This document shows positions 52,412 to 61,839 of a stretch of DNA of 64,000 nucleotides, piece after piece (position 1 is the first letter of the stretch; every line of letters starts with the position of its first letter). This stretch comes from Actinoplanes subtropicus (GTDB taxonomy: Bacteria; Actinomycetota; Actinomycetes; Mycobacteriales; Micromonosporaceae): the NCBI RefSeq assembly GCF_000721705.1, contig NZ_JOJL01000014.1:62001-126000 (forward strand), written 5' to 3'. The notes beneath the pieces were generated by a model that was not told the origin of the DNA, made no database searches, and worked only from the letters and a program-made list of their open reading frames with translations. A program made the translations under genes and the position numbers.

Positions 52412-54004
52412 TCAGGGCTGCGACCAGTGCCATTCGTGCCGGTCCAGCAGGTGGCCGGACTTCACGCCGTTGTTCGAGCACCAGGTCTCGAACTCGGCGA
52501 TCTGCCGGAGCTGGTAGGAGTCCTCGTTGTAGCTGGTCGCCATGACGTGGCCGAGCCAGCTCTCCTCGCCCATGGCGTAGATGTAGACCTCGTCGACACC
52601 CAGCTCCGTGACGATCGCGCTCGCCTGCTCCGCGTTGGAGCCGGACATCTTGCGACTGTCGCTCATGGCCTTCGGCATCGGGCGGGTGATCAGCGGCTGA
52701 TACTGCCAGTTCAGGGGGGCGCCGTCGCATTCCATGCCGAGGAAGGCGATGTCGACCGGTCCGAGATGCGTCCGGACGTAGCGGTAGAGGACCGGATCGA
52801 GGCCGGACGAGTCCGCACCCACATAGATGGTCTTCCCGCCGAGACTGATCCAGTACGTCGACTTCGCCCGGATGTCGAGATCGGCGTGCTCGCCGAAGAA
52901 CGGAGTCGCAACGATCTTGCCGCCGGGGAACTTCACCTCGTCGAAGTCGTCCACCTCGACGGCGTTCAGCCCGAAGGATCTGAGGTAGAGCGCCAGCGAG
53001 GGATCGCAGAGATTGCCCCGCGAGGACCTCGGCACGATGAAGGCACCCACCCGGCCACGCAGTTGAAGCAGGGTCTCGGGCACGAGGTGGTCGGAATGCC
53101 CGTGGGTGATGATCACGTAATCGAGGTGATCAGGCAGATCGTTGTACGTGTACCGGCCGGTCGCGTCGGTGTCCGCGCTGAGGAACGGATCCGTCATGAT
53201 GGCGACCTCGGGCGTCTGCATGAGCAGGCAGGCGTGGCCCCAGTACCGGATCCGGGCGCCGGCCGCGACGTGCCGGTCGGCGGCGAGGGCGGGCTGCGGA
53301 ACCAGCAGGCCGGAGAGCCGCTTCGCCTCCGCGTCGCCGAGTTCCAGCGCCTCCCGGAGGGTGGCCAGGGTGGTGGGCCTGATCCTGGACAGGAACAGTT
53401 CTTCCAGGCCCGGGTGCCGGAAGGGGATGTTCAGCTCCAGCACCTCGGGCGAGGGCAACCGCGGGGTACTCATCACGAAGGGCCGCTCGATTCCGGTCTC
53501 CACCGAGAGTTGAACCGCCTGGCGTTCCTCCGTGTAGGCCTTGCTGTGGTAGACGAGCGGCTCCTGGAAGTGCAGCGAGGCGGCGTTGCCGGTGTCGTAT
53601 GCGATCTCCACCAGACCCGACAACTCCGCGGGCAGCTTCGGGTAGAGCGGCCTGAGGTCGTAGCCGGTCGCCTCGTTCGCCACGGTCTTCTCCGCCTCGG
53701 CGATCGCCTCGGCAAACCGGATCATGGCGGCCCGATCACGTCGGATGGCGGCGAGCAGCGCCTCGACCTCATCCTTGCGCCGGTCGTCGACGCCGACGAA
53801 GAATCCGCCGCGGAACTTCGGGTTCCGGCTGCCCGAGAAATGCAGGTCCGGCGCCTGGAGGTAGGACTCCAGCATGGGTATCTGCCGGAAGGCGAGGTTC
53901 ATGGTGGCCGGAATGGGAGCCGTCGCGTAAAGCGTGGCGTAAAACCGGTCTACCAGCGGCTCGACAATGGTGTTGGGCCGGAGAAAGAGACGCTCCTCAT
54001 TCAC
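52412..54004 (-). CDS. CmlA-type diiron beta-hydroxylase (tyrosine on carrier protein)
   Basis: A 530-residue non-heme diiron oxygenase with an N-terminal docking/regulatory domain (to about 240) and a C-terminal metallo-beta-lactamase fold. All expected ligands are visible: His301, His303, Asp305, His306 in THGHSDH, Glu372 (FGEHADL), Asp398 (VGADSSG) and a late His (ESWLGHV). In teicoplanin-type clusters the homologue hydroxylates carrier-bound tyrosine to beta-hydroxytyrosine. The GTG overlaps the halogenase stop (GTGA). It is last in the tailoring operon and is followed by a strong hairpin. Confidence 0.92.
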   Translation of the reverse strand: MNEERLFLRPNTIVEPLVDRFYATLYATAPIPATMNLAFRQIPMLESYLQAPDLHFSGSRNPKFRGGFFVGVDDRRKDEVEALLAAIRRDRAAMIRFAEAIAEAEKTVANEATGYDLRPLYPKLPAELSGLVEIAYDTGNAASLHFQEPLVYHSKAYTEERQAVQLSVETGIERPFVMSTPRLPSPEVLELNIPFRHPGLEELFLSRIRPTTLATLREALELGDAEAKRLSGLLVPQPALAADRHVAAGARIRYWGHACLLMQTPEVAIMTDPFLSADTDATGRYTYNDLPDHLDYVIITHGHSDHLVPETLLQLRGRVGAFIVPRSSRGNLCDPSLALYLRSFGLNAVEVDDFDEVKFPGGKIVATPFFGEHADLDIRAKSTYWISLGGKTIYVGADSSGLDPVLYRYVRTHLGPVDIAFLGMECDGAPLNWQYQPLITRPMPKAMSDSRKMSGSNAEQASAIVTELGVDEVYIYAMGEESWLGHVMATSYNEDSYQLRQIAEFETWCSNNGVKSGHLLDRHEWHWSQP

Positions 54005-55308
54005 TTCCGCTCCTCACGATCAATTGATTTCCACTTCATTCCGTCGGACGAGGCCACCAGTCCGCCCGGGAACAGCGGCGTCTCGGGGACGTCCGACCAG
54101 CCGTACGGCAGCCCACCGGCCAGATCCGCGAAGGACTCCCGCTCGCCGTGCTCGTTGTTCGTGACCCGCTTGGCGTGCCGGAAGTACGCGTCCTCGTTCC
54201 CGCTCGGGTCGTAGAACCCGGTCAGGAACTTGTCGTACGCCTCGTACTCACGGCGGTACCGCGCCTCGAACTCGGTCAGGGCGGTCTTCTCGTCCAGATC
54301 GTCGTCGAGGACGCTGGTGATGGAACGGGCCGCCAGCAGCGCACCGTGGGTCGCCAGATGCACGCCCGAGGCCAGCACCGGATCGACGACGCAGGCGGCG
54401 TCGCCGACCAGCACCATCCCGGGGCGCCAGAACGTCGTCTGGCAATAGGCGTGATTCTCGCTGATCCGCAACTTCCCGTACTTGCCGGCGATCACCCGCG
54501 CCGCGTCCGAGAGCAGCTCCGAGATCAGCGGGGATTCGGCGAGCAGAGCCGCGAAGGCCTTCTCCCGGTCACCCTCGAACCGGTCCGCCATCTCCGGCCG
54601 CACCACCACGCCGACGCTGCTCAGGCCTCCGGTCAGCGGGGTGTACCAGAGCCAGCCGCGGTCGGACGCCACGGTCAGGGTGTTGCCCGAGTAGGGCGCC
54701 GGCTGGCGGCAGAGACCGAAGTAGCCGGACAGCGCCAGGCCGCGGAAGACCTCCGAGTAGTTCCGGGTGCCGCCGACACTCGCGTGAAGCCCGCTCGTGC
54801 CGCCCGTCGCGTCGACCACGAACCGCGCACTCACCACCCGCTCATCGCCGTCGGGATCGGTGTAACGCAGGCCGCCGGCCCGCCCGTCCCTTTCGACCAC
54901 GCCGGTGACCGAGCAGCCCGCCCGCGCCTCGACACCCTTGCGCGTGGCGTTGTTCAGCAGGATCTCGTCGAACCGCGCCCGCTCCACCTGATAGGCGAAC
55001 GAGGTCCGGCCGGTCAGCAATGGCGAGTCGGCGAAGGAGAACGTCCACGGCTCGGGATTCGTGCCCCACCGGAAGGTGGCACCCCGCCGGACCCGGAACT
55101 GTGCCGCCACCAGCTCATCCGTGACGCCGAGCAGCCGGCACACGCCGTGCACCGTGGACGGCAGCAACGACTCGCCGATCCGGTACCGGGACGGGGACTC
55201 CTTCTCCAGCAGCAACACCCGGTGACCCGCCATCGCCACCAGCGTGGCCACCGTCGAACCGGCCGGCCCGCCGCCGGCCACCACCACGTCGAACTCTTCC
55301 ACCGGCAC
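54001..55308 (-). CDS. FAD-dependent halogenase, divergent short copy
   Basis: A 435-residue flavin halogenase with FAD motif VVVAGGGPAGSTVA, GESLLPSTVHGVCRLLG, VERARFDEILLNNA, and a glycopeptide-halogenase end (ETPLFPGGLVASSDGMKW). Compared with the neighbour at 56607-58091 it is about 60 residues shorter in the C-terminal region. Its halogenase signature reads WLWYTP where the neighbour has WFWYIP. It may chlorinate another residue or be less active. Start is GTG at 55308, matching the neighbour's N-terminus and preceded by GGAGGG. Confidence 0.88.
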   Translation of the reverse strand: MPVEEFDVVVAGGGPAGSTVATLVAMAGHRVLLLEKESPSRYRIGESLLPSTVHGVCRLLGVTDELVAAQFRVRRGATFRWGTNPEPWTFSFADSPLLTGRTSFAYQVERARFDEILLNNATRKGVEARAGCSVTGVVERDGRAGGLRYTDPDGDERVVSARFVVDATGGTSGLHASVGGTRNYSEVFRGLALSGYFGLCRQPAPYSGNTLTVASDRGWLWYTPLTGGLSSVGVVVRPEMADRFEGDREKAFAALLAESPLISELLSDAARVIAGKYGKLRISENHAYCQTTFWRPGMVLVGDAACVVDPVLASGVHLATHGALLAARSITSVLDDDLDEKTALTEFEARYRREYEAYDKFLTGFYDPSGNEDAYFRHAKRVTNNEHGERESFADLAGGLPYGWSDVPETPLFPGGLVASSDGMKWKSIDREERK

Positions 55309-55343
55309 TCCCTGCCCTCCACCTAGTGCTGATCCGTCGTGCG

Positions 55344-56576
55344 CTACCAGGCGACCGGCAACCGGTCCGGGCAGTCGATGAACGCGTTCCGGAGCTTGAC
55401 TTCCCCGGCGGGTATCGCCAGGCGTAGCCCGGGTAGTCGCCGCCACAGCGTCTGGTAGGCCATCCGCAGCACCGTTCGGGCCACCGCGGCACCTATGCAG
55501 TGATGGATCCCGTGCCCGAACGCGACGTGCGGCGCCGAGTGGCGGTAGGCGTCCAGGACGTTCGGATCCGGCGTGACCGCTTCGTCCCGGTTCGCCATCA
55601 GAATCGAGCACAGGACGATGTCCCCCGCCTTGATCAGCTGCCCGTCGACGACCACGTCCCGCACGGCCATCCGCGGAGTCGGCTGCTGCAGGGCGGACAC
55701 GTAGCGCAGCAACTCGTTGACCAGGCGGTCCGACTCCTCGCTGCCGGCGAGCAGCAACCGCTGCTGGCCGGGATGGTCCAGCAGCGCGAAGATCCCGAAA
55801 CCGATCATCCCGGCGAGGGTCTCGAGGCCACCGAGGACGAGCGCCGTGCACACGCCCTTCAGCTCCTCGTCCGTGATGTCGTCGCCGTGGTCCCGCAGGA
55901 GCATGCCGAGGAACCCCTCGTCCGGGTCCTTCCGCTGCTGGGTGATGAGGCTGCTCAGATATCGGTTGAACGCCGCGCTGTCGGCGGCTCGGGCCCGGTA
56001 GCCGCGGCTCAGGTCGACGTTCTGCCGCATGCGCCGCATGAACTCGTTCCGATCGTCACGCGGAATGCCGAGCAACTCGCACAGGACACCCCCGCCGATC
56101 GGATCGGCGAACAGCGCCTGCGCGTCGGCCGGCGGTCCCGCCGCCTCCAGCACGTCGACGCGGTCATCGATGAGGGCCTGGATGCCGGGTTCCAGCCGGC
56201 GGATCCGCCGGACCGTGAACTCCGGTGTCAGCATCCCCCGCAGGCGGGTGTGCTCCGGCGGATCATAGGTCCCTATCTGCCCGACGAGCTGGGGCGGAAT
56301 GGGTAGCCCTTCGCCGCTGATCGGTTGCGTCTCGGTCAACCGGACCCGGGTGCTGAAATTCTCGTGATCACTGAAGATCTTCCGTACGACGTCGTAGCCC
56401 ATCGCCTGCCACAGATAGTCGACGCCGCGCTGGGTGGCGCCCTCGCCGTCGATGCGGATCAGCGCGCCGTGCGCCCGGAGCGCGAACATGTCCTCGTGCG
56501 GGTCGCACTGCGTTCGCAGCATGTAGTTCGCCGTCGGCCGCACGACCGGCGCGACCTGGTCGACGCTGTGGTCCAT
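55344..56576 (-). CDS. oxyC: Cytochrome P450 OxyC (A-B biaryl cross-link)
   Basis: A 410-residue P450. The heme Cys is in FGHGIHHCIGAAVAR; ExxR is in NELLRYV; the I-helix LGGLETLAG keeps the acid-Thr pair. By position (after halogenase, last of the P450s) and sequence it is OxyC, which makes the C-C bond between Hpg5 and Dpg7. The order oxyA-oxyE-oxyB-hal-oxyC is that of teicoplanin-type clusters. Gaps to both halogenase genes are about 30 bases, so it is in the same operon. Confidence 0.9.
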   Translation of the reverse strand: MDHSVDQVAPVVRPTANYMLRTQCDPHEDMFALRAHGALIRIDGEGATQRGVDYLWQAMGYDVVRKIFSDHENFSTRVRLTETQPISGEGLPIPPQLVGQIGTYDPPEHTRLRGMLTPEFTVRRIRRLEPGIQALIDDRVDVLEAAGPPADAQALFADPIGGGVLCELLGIPRDDRNEFMRRMRQNVDLSRGYRARAADSAAFNRYLSSLITQQRKDPDEGFLGMLLRDHGDDITDEELKGVCTALVLGGLETLAGMIGFGIFALLDHPGQQRLLLAGSEESDRLVNELLRYVSALQQPTPRMAVRDVVVDGQLIKAGDIVLCSILMANRDEAVTPDPNVLDAYRHSAPHVAFGHGIHHCIGAAVARTVLRMAYQTLWRRLPGLRLAIPAGEVKLRNAFIDCPDRLPVAW

Positions 56577-56606
56577 GTCGGGTGAACCCCTCTGTCGCCG
56601 GTGCGG

Positions 56607-58091
56607 TCAGCTTCCGTTCCCGGGCCGGAAGGGCAGCCATCTCATCCCGTCCGGCGAGACGACCAGCCCGCCGGGGAACAGCGGCAGTTCGGGCTCGGCA
56701 CCGGCGCCGAGGACCGCCTTCATCTGTACCTGGCCGCTCTCCTGCATCACCTGCTTGACCACTTGCGACTTGAACAGCGGCACCATGTTGCCGTCGTCGC
56801 TGGTGGCCATGCGGTCCACGGCCGCGGAGAACTCGGCGCTGCGCTCGGCGATCCGGGCCGACGCGGTCAGGGCCGCTTCCCGGGACGACACCCCGCCGAT
56901 CAGCTCCACGAACGACTCCAGGTCGGTGTGCCCGCTGTTGGTGACTTTCTTCGCCGTCCAGAAGTACGACTCCTCGTTCACATTCATCTCGTAGAACGAC
57001 ACGAGGAATTCGTAGAACACCCCGTACTCGCGGCGGTACCGGGCCTCGAACTCGGTCAGGGCGGTCTTCTCGTCCAGATCGTCGGCGAGCACCGAATTGA
57101 TCGAACGGGCCGCCAGCAACGCGCTGTAGGTGGCCAGATGCACCCCCGAGGAGAACACCGGGTCCACGAAGCAGGCGGCGTCGCCGACCAGAATCATCCC
57201 GGGCCGCCAGAAGGTCGTCTGGTAATAGGAGTAATCCTTGCGGACCCGCAATTCGCCGTACCGGCCGGTCGTGATCCGGCGCGCGTCCTCGAGATACTCC
57301 GAGATCAACGGGCATTCGGCGATCAAGGCGCGCAGCGCCTTCTCCTGGTCGCCCTGAATCTTCTCCGCCATCTCCCGGCGTACCACCGCGCCGACGCTGG
57401 TCATCGTGTCGCTCAGCGGGATGTACCAGAACCAGCCGCTGTCGAAGGCCACGCTCAGGATGTTTCCCGAGTACGGCTCGGGCAGCCGCTTGCCGTTCTC
57501 GAAGTACCCGAACAGCGCCAGGCTGCGGAAGAACTCCGAATAGTTCCGGGTGCCGCCGACACTCGAGTGGAGGCGGCTCTTGTTGCCCGATGCGTCGACC
57601 ACGAAACGGGCCAGCACCTCCCGTTCCCGGCCGGCCGGATCGGTGTAGCGCAGGCCGGCGACCCGCCCCTCCCCCTCGACCACGCCGGTGACCGGGCAGC
57701 CCTCGCGGACCTCGACGCCCTTGCGCTTCGCGTTGTTCAGCAGGATCTGGTCGAACCGCGCCCGTTCGACCTGGTAGGCGAACGACGTCGGCCCGCTCAT
57801 CCGGGGCGACACGCCGAACGAGAAGGTCCACGGCTCCGGTCGAGCGCCCCAGCGGAACGTGCCGCCGCGTTTGATCGGGAAGCCGGCCGCCGCCAGCTCG
57901 TCCGCGACGCCGAGCAGCCGGCACACGCCGTGGACCGTGGCGGGCAACAACGACTCACCGATCTGATATCGCGGGAAAACCTCCTTCTCCAGCAACAACA
58001 CCCGATGACCCTGCATGGCCACCAGCGAAGCCACCGTCGAACCGGCCGGTCCGCCACCCGCCACGACCACGTCGAATTCCTCTATCGGCAT
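56607..58091 (-). CDS. FAD-dependent glycopeptide halogenase
   Basis: A 494-residue enzyme using FADH2, O2 and chloride to chlorinate carrier-bound tyrosines. FAD motif VVVAGGGPAGSTVAS, the halogenase signature WFWYIP (GWFWYIPLSDTMTSVG), FGHGI-free fold and the LFPGGLVVSPDGMRWLPF end match the BhaA/teicoplanin type. Full length for the family. A 148-base gap separates it from oxyB and may hold a minor promoter. A second, divergent halogenase lies two genes on. Confidence 0.93.
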   Translation of the reverse strand: MPIEEFDVVVAGGGPAGSTVASLVAMQGHRVLLLEKEVFPRYQIGESLLPATVHGVCRLLGVADELAAAGFPIKRGGTFRWGARPEPWTFSFGVSPRMSGPTSFAYQVERARFDQILLNNAKRKGVEVREGCPVTGVVEGEGRVAGLRYTDPAGREREVLARFVVDASGNKSRLHSSVGGTRNYSEFFRSLALFGYFENGKRLPEPYSGNILSVAFDSGWFWYIPLSDTMTSVGAVVRREMAEKIQGDQEKALRALIAECPLISEYLEDARRITTGRYGELRVRKDYSYYQTTFWRPGMILVGDAACFVDPVFSSGVHLATYSALLAARSINSVLADDLDEKTALTEFEARYRREYGVFYEFLVSFYEMNVNEESYFWTAKKVTNSGHTDLESFVELIGGVSSREAALTASARIAERSAEFSAAVDRMATSDDGNMVPLFKSQVVKQVMQESGQVQMKAVLGAGAEPELPLFPGGLVVSPDGMRWLPFRPGNGS

Positions 58092-58239
58092 CGCACAACG
58101 CCTTTCGGTCGATCACCACTCGTCATAACCGAATTGCTTGGCCGGCTTTCCCGGAACGCATCCTCCAAGTCTTCGCCCCGGACGGCAAGCGACTGCCCTG
58201 GCCACCCGGCACCGATGGACGGGAATTGTTTCGCCGGCT

Positions 58240-59436
58240 TCACCAGGTCACCATCAGACTGGTCAGCCCGTACGCCGGGGTGCTCGTCCGGAATTCGGCT
58301 TCCCGGCCGGGGTCCGCCGCCCGCAGACCGGGAAAGCGCTGCCACAGCGACGTGTAGACGATGCGCAGTTCGAGACGGGCCAGAGCGGCTCCGAGGCAAT
58401 GGTGCACGCCGTGGCCGAAGGCGACGTGCGGGATCGGCTCCCGGGTGACGTCGAGGCGGTCCACGTCCGGAGTCAGGTCGGGATCCCGGTTCGCCATGGG
58501 GAGCGAGCAGAGGACGGTCTCCCCCGCCTTGATCACCTGACCCGCCACGACGATGTCCTCGACGGCGGTCCGGGGCGTAGGGGCGTACGGGACCGTCAGG
58601 TACCGGATCAGCTCGTCCACGGCGCGGTCCGCCGACCTCTCGTCGGCCCGGAACGCGGCGATCTGCTCGGGGTGGCGCAGCAGCGCCAGCACACCGAGGC
58701 CGATCATGCCGGAGATGTTGTCGTCGCCGGCCAGCATCACCTGCACGCAGAAGCCCCTCAGCTCCTCATCGGTGATCGTGTCGCCGTGTTCGGCGACGAT
58801 CGAGCCGATCAACCCGTCGCCCGGGTTCGTCCGCTCCCGGGCCATCATGGCGAGGAGGTAGCGGGAGAAGGCCTCACCGGCGGCCGCCCGCTTCCGGGGG
58901 CTCCGCGAGGCGTCGAGATGCGCGTGACACAGCTGGCGGAACATGGCGCGGTCGTCCCGCGGGACCCCGATCAGCTCGCACAACACGGCCGCGGGCACCT
59001 CGTCGGCGACGAACTCGATCAGGTCCGCCGGCGACCCCGCCCGCTCCATGGCGTCGAGACGTTCCGCGACGATCCGGTCGATGCCCGGCGCCAGCAGCCG
59101 CATCCGGCGCTGGGTGAATCCAGGCGTCATCAACTGGCGGAGCCGGGTGTGCTCGGGCGGGTCGTAGTCCATCAGGTTGCCGACCAGTTCCCGCGGCCGG
59201 AAGACGCCCGTCCCGCCGATCTCGTCCCGCGGGTGGAAGCGGCGCCGGGTGCTGAACCCCCGGTGATCACCGAGCACCTGGCGGACGACGGCGTGCCCCG
59301 CGGCGAGCCAGGTGTCGGTGGCCTCCACCCCGGATCCCATCGAGATCTTCGTCAGCTTTCCGGCCGCCCGCAGGTCGTCCGCCGGATCGAAGCCTCGCCG
59401 GCGAGCATGCAGCGGGAGCGAGTCGTCACCACTCAA
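58240..59436 (-). CDS. oxyB: Cytochrome P450 OxyB (C-O-D cross-link)
   Basis: A 398-residue P450 very close to vancomycin OxyB: I-helix AGDDNISGMIGLGVLALLRHPEQ, DELIRYLTVPYAPTPR, and heme Cys in FGHGVHHCLGAALARLELR. OxyB forms the first aryl-ether ring (residues 4 and 6) on the carrier-bound peptide. The I-helix Thr is replaced by Asn, as in other OxyB proteins. The TTG start follows GAGGAGCTTCCCC, and the ORF overlaps oxyE by 11 bases. Confidence 0.95.
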   Translation of the reverse strand: MSGDDSLPLHARRRGFDPADDLRAAGKLTKISMGSGVEATDTWLAAGHAVVRQVLGDHRGFSTRRRFHPRDEIGGTGVFRPRELVGNLMDYDPPEHTRLRQLMTPGFTQRRMRLLAPGIDRIVAERLDAMERAGSPADLIEFVADEVPAAVLCELIGVPRDDRAMFRQLCHAHLDASRSPRKRAAAGEAFSRYLLAMMARERTNPGDGLIGSIVAEHGDTITDEELRGFCVQVMLAGDDNISGMIGLGVLALLRHPEQIAAFRADERSADRAVDELIRYLTVPYAPTPRTAVEDIVVAGQVIKAGETVLCSLPMANRDPDLTPDVDRLDVTREPIPHVAFGHGVHHCLGAALARLELRIVYTSLWQRFPGLRAADPGREAEFRTSTPAYGLTSLMVTW

Positions 59437-60580
59437 GGGGAAGCTCCTCGACCGCGAAGGGCGCCGGCCGGCCCGGTTTGAACCGCAGGTCCCCCTCGGG
59501 GACCGCCAGCCGCAACAACGGGAACCGGCGGACCACCGCCGGCAGCACCACCTGAAGCTCGAGCTTGGCCAGCGGCGCGCCGATGCAGTGGTGGATGCCG
59601 TGCCCGAAGGACAGGTGCGTCGGGTTCGGCCGGGTGATGTCGAACCGGTCTTCCCGCGTACGGTTGGCGCCCAGCGTGGAACACGTCAGGACCTCACCGG
59701 CGCGGATGTCGCGGCCGGCCAGGCGGACGTCGGTGAGCGCGACCCGGGGCGAGGGCGCTTCGACGATCGACGCGTAGCGGAGCACTTCCTCGATCGCGCC
59801 GTCGGTGAGCTCCGGACACTCGCGTAGCAGCGCCATCTGCGCCGGATGGGTGACCAGGAGCAGCACCGCGACCGCCAGCTGGGCGGCCATCTGCTCGGTC
59901 GCCATGGTCAGGCTCGCCTCGGCAAGGCCCGCCAATTCCTCGTCGGACACCGCGGCACCGTGCTCGCGGACGAGGACGCCGATCATTCCTTCGCCGGGGT
60001 CGCGCCGTTTCCGGGCGGCGAGCCTCTCGGCGTAGTTGACGACGCCGAGGCCCGCCGCGGCCCGCTGCCGGGGTATCCGGCTCTCCCGGCTGTCCCGGAT
60101 CATCCGCGACAACTCGGCCTGATCGTCCCGCGGGACGCCGAGGAACTCGCAGGCGACGAATGCCGGGATCGGCCAGGCGGCGTACCGGACGAAGTCGACC
60201 GGTGATCCCACGCTCTCGAAATCGTCCAGGCAGTCCTCGACGATTCCCTCGATGCGGGGGCGCAGCCCGTTCAGGCGCCGGGCGGAGTACGCCGGGGCCA
60301 CCGTCCGGCGCAGCCGGGTGTGCTCGGGCTGGTCGTACACCTGCAGGAGCCCCGGCAATTGAGCCCGATCCGCCTCGTCGTCGACCGGTCGCCGGGAACT
60401 GAATCGGCCGTGGTCGGCGAGGATCTCCCGCATCTCGTCATACCCGGTGACCAGCCACTGCTTGCGGCCGTCCATTCCCGGTTCCGTGTCGTACTCGTGC
60501 AGCGGGCCCTGCTCCTGCAGCGCACAGAACTCGGGCACCGGATCGAGCCGGTTCCGCTGGTGCGGTAGGGGAAGTGCCAT
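59426..60580 (-). CDS. oxyE: Cytochrome P450 OxyE (F-O-G cross-link)
   Basis: A 384-residue P450 with heme Cys in FGHGIHHCIGAPLAKLELQ, ExxR in EEVLRYASIVEAPSPR and an unusual I-helix (MATEQMAAQ) lacking the usual Thr. Position between oxyA and oxyB is that of OxyE, the enzyme linking residues 1 and 3 in teicoplanin, ristocetin and A40926. Its presence predicts aromatic residues at positions 1 and 3. It starts 22 bases after oxyA. Confidence 0.88.
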   Translation of the reverse strand: MALPLPHQRNRLDPVPEFCALQEQGPLHEYDTEPGMDGRKQWLVTGYDEMREILADHGRFSSRRPVDDEADRAQLPGLLQVYDQPEHTRLRRTVAPAYSARRLNGLRPRIEGIVEDCLDDFESVGSPVDFVRYAAWPIPAFVACEFLGVPRDDQAELSRMIRDSRESRIPRQRAAAGLGVVNYAERLAARKRRDPGEGMIGVLVREHGAAVSDEELAGLAEASLTMATEQMAAQLAVAVLLLVTHPAQMALLRECPELTDGAIEEVLRYASIVEAPSPRVALTDVRLAGRDIRAGEVLTCSTLGANRTREDRFDITRPNPTHLSFGHGIHHCIGAPLAKLELQVVLPAVVRRFPLLRLAVPEGDLRFKPGRPAPFAVEELPLEW

Positions 60581-60602
60581 CGGTCCTCCTGTGCGTCCGG
60601 CG

Positions 60603-61778
60603 CTACCAGTCGAGCGGCAGGGCTTCCACGTCGAACGGGGGCGGCCCGAACCGGATGGCGCGATCCGGCTCGGCCGGCCTCAGCGTGGGGAAGCGATGCG
60701 CCAGAGCCGGAATGGCCGCCCGGAACACCAGCTCGGCCAGGGAGCGGCCGAGGCAGTGATGGATGCCGTGCCCGAACGCGAGGTGCTCCGATCGTCTCCG
60801 GGTGATGTCGAACCGGTCCTCCGGGCCCGGGAAGCTCCACCGGTTCGCGGCCAGCAGGGAACACGTGACGGTGTCCCCCGCTCTGACGAGGCGGCCACCG
60901 ATGTGGACGTCCTCCAACGCGATGCGCGGATGGGTCTTCTCGTCGGTGGTGAGGTAGCGAGTCACCTCGTCCAGCCAGTCCGGAATCGTCTCCGGCTTCT
61001 CCCGGAGCAGGGCGAACTGCTCCGGGGCGTCGACCATCAGGAGTGCGCCGGCGGCGAGGAAACGCGCGACCTGGTCCGCGCCCGCGCCCATGACGAACGC
61101 GGCGACCCCGGTCAGCTCGGCGTCCGTGATCTCGTCGCCGTGTTCGCGCACCACCACGCCGAACATGTCGTCGCCGGGATCGCGGCGGGTGCGAGCCGTG
61201 GCCTTGTTCATGTACGTCATGAACTTGTTGCCGGCTGCCGTGCGCCTCTTGCCCGACCGTTCCGTCCGGCTGGCATGCAGGCAGCGGGAGAGGTCCGCCT
61301 GATCGTCCCGGGGAATGCCGAGGAAGTCGCAGGTCGCCGTCGTCGCGATGGACCACCCGAAGTGCGGGACGAAGTCCAGCGGGCCGCCGGTCGCCTCGAT
61401 CGTGTCCAGGGTGTCCTCGACGACCCGGTCGACCCGGGGGCGGAAATTCTGCATCCGCCGGACGGCGAAGGCGGGCGCCACCAGCCGGCGCAGTCGCGTG
61501 TGCTCCGGCGGATCGTACTGGGTGAGGAACCCGGGCCAGGCGATGCCGGCCGCGGTCCCGCCGTAGATCAACCGAGCGCTGAACTTGTCCGAGCCGAGCA
61601 CCTGCCGGACCTCGTCCAGCCCGGTGGCGAGCCATGCGGTCCGTCCGCCGGGGTGCTCCTCGGTGCCCAATGACGTCATCGGCCCCTCGGCCATCAGGGA
61701 GCGGAGTTCCGGCATCGGATCGAACCGGTTCCTGCGGTGCAGCTCCAGGGCGTGGACAACATTGATCTCCTCGAACAC
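60603..61778 (-). CDS. oxyA: Cytochrome P450 OxyA (D-O-E cross-link)
   Basis: A 391-residue P450 matching vancomycin OxyA over its length: FEEINVV start, GGRTAWLATGLDEVRQVLGSDKFSAR, AAFVMGAGADQVARFL, heme Cys in FGHGIHHCLGRSLAE, end PPPFDVEALPLDW. It makes the second aryl-ether ring (residues 2 and 4). GTG at 61778 is chosen because AAAGGAG precedes it and the N-terminus then matches OxyA; the frame extends to TTG at 61808. A StrR-like site lies directly upstream, as reported for oxyA in the balhimycin cluster. Confidence 0.95.
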   Translation of the reverse strand: MFEEINVVHALELHRRNRFDPMPELRSLMAEGPMTSLGTEEHPGGRTAWLATGLDEVRQVLGSDKFSARLIYGGTAAGIAWPGFLTQYDPPEHTRLRRLVAPAFAVRRMQNFRPRVDRVVEDTLDTIEATGGPLDFVPHFGWSIATTATCDFLGIPRDDQADLSRCLHASRTERSGKRRTAAGNKFMTYMNKATARTRRDPGDDMFGVVVREHGDEITDAELTGVAAFVMGAGADQVARFLAAGALLMVDAPEQFALLREKPETIPDWLDEVTRYLTTDEKTHPRIALEDVHIGGRLVRAGDTVTCSLLAANRWSFPGPEDRFDITRRRSEHLAFGHGIHHCLGRSLAELVFRAAIPALAHRFPTLRPAEPDRAIRFGPPPFDVEALPLDW

Positions 61779-61802
61779 GCCACCGCTCCTTTCCCTCGGG
61801 CC

Positions 61803-61831
61803 GTCCAACCGCGCGGATCGGGCGGCTGGAC
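61803..61831. promoter_or_regulatory. StrR-like operator between mbtH and oxyA
   Basis: GTCCAACCG (61803-61811), 11 bases, CGGCTGGAC (61823-61831): a 9-N11-9 inverted repeat with one mismatch, i.e. GTCCAA-N17-CTGGAC. It occupies the 61-base gap between mbtH and oxyA and would let the StrR-type activator start the P450-halogenase operon. Confidence 0.7.
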
Positions 61832-61839
61832 GCCGCCGG

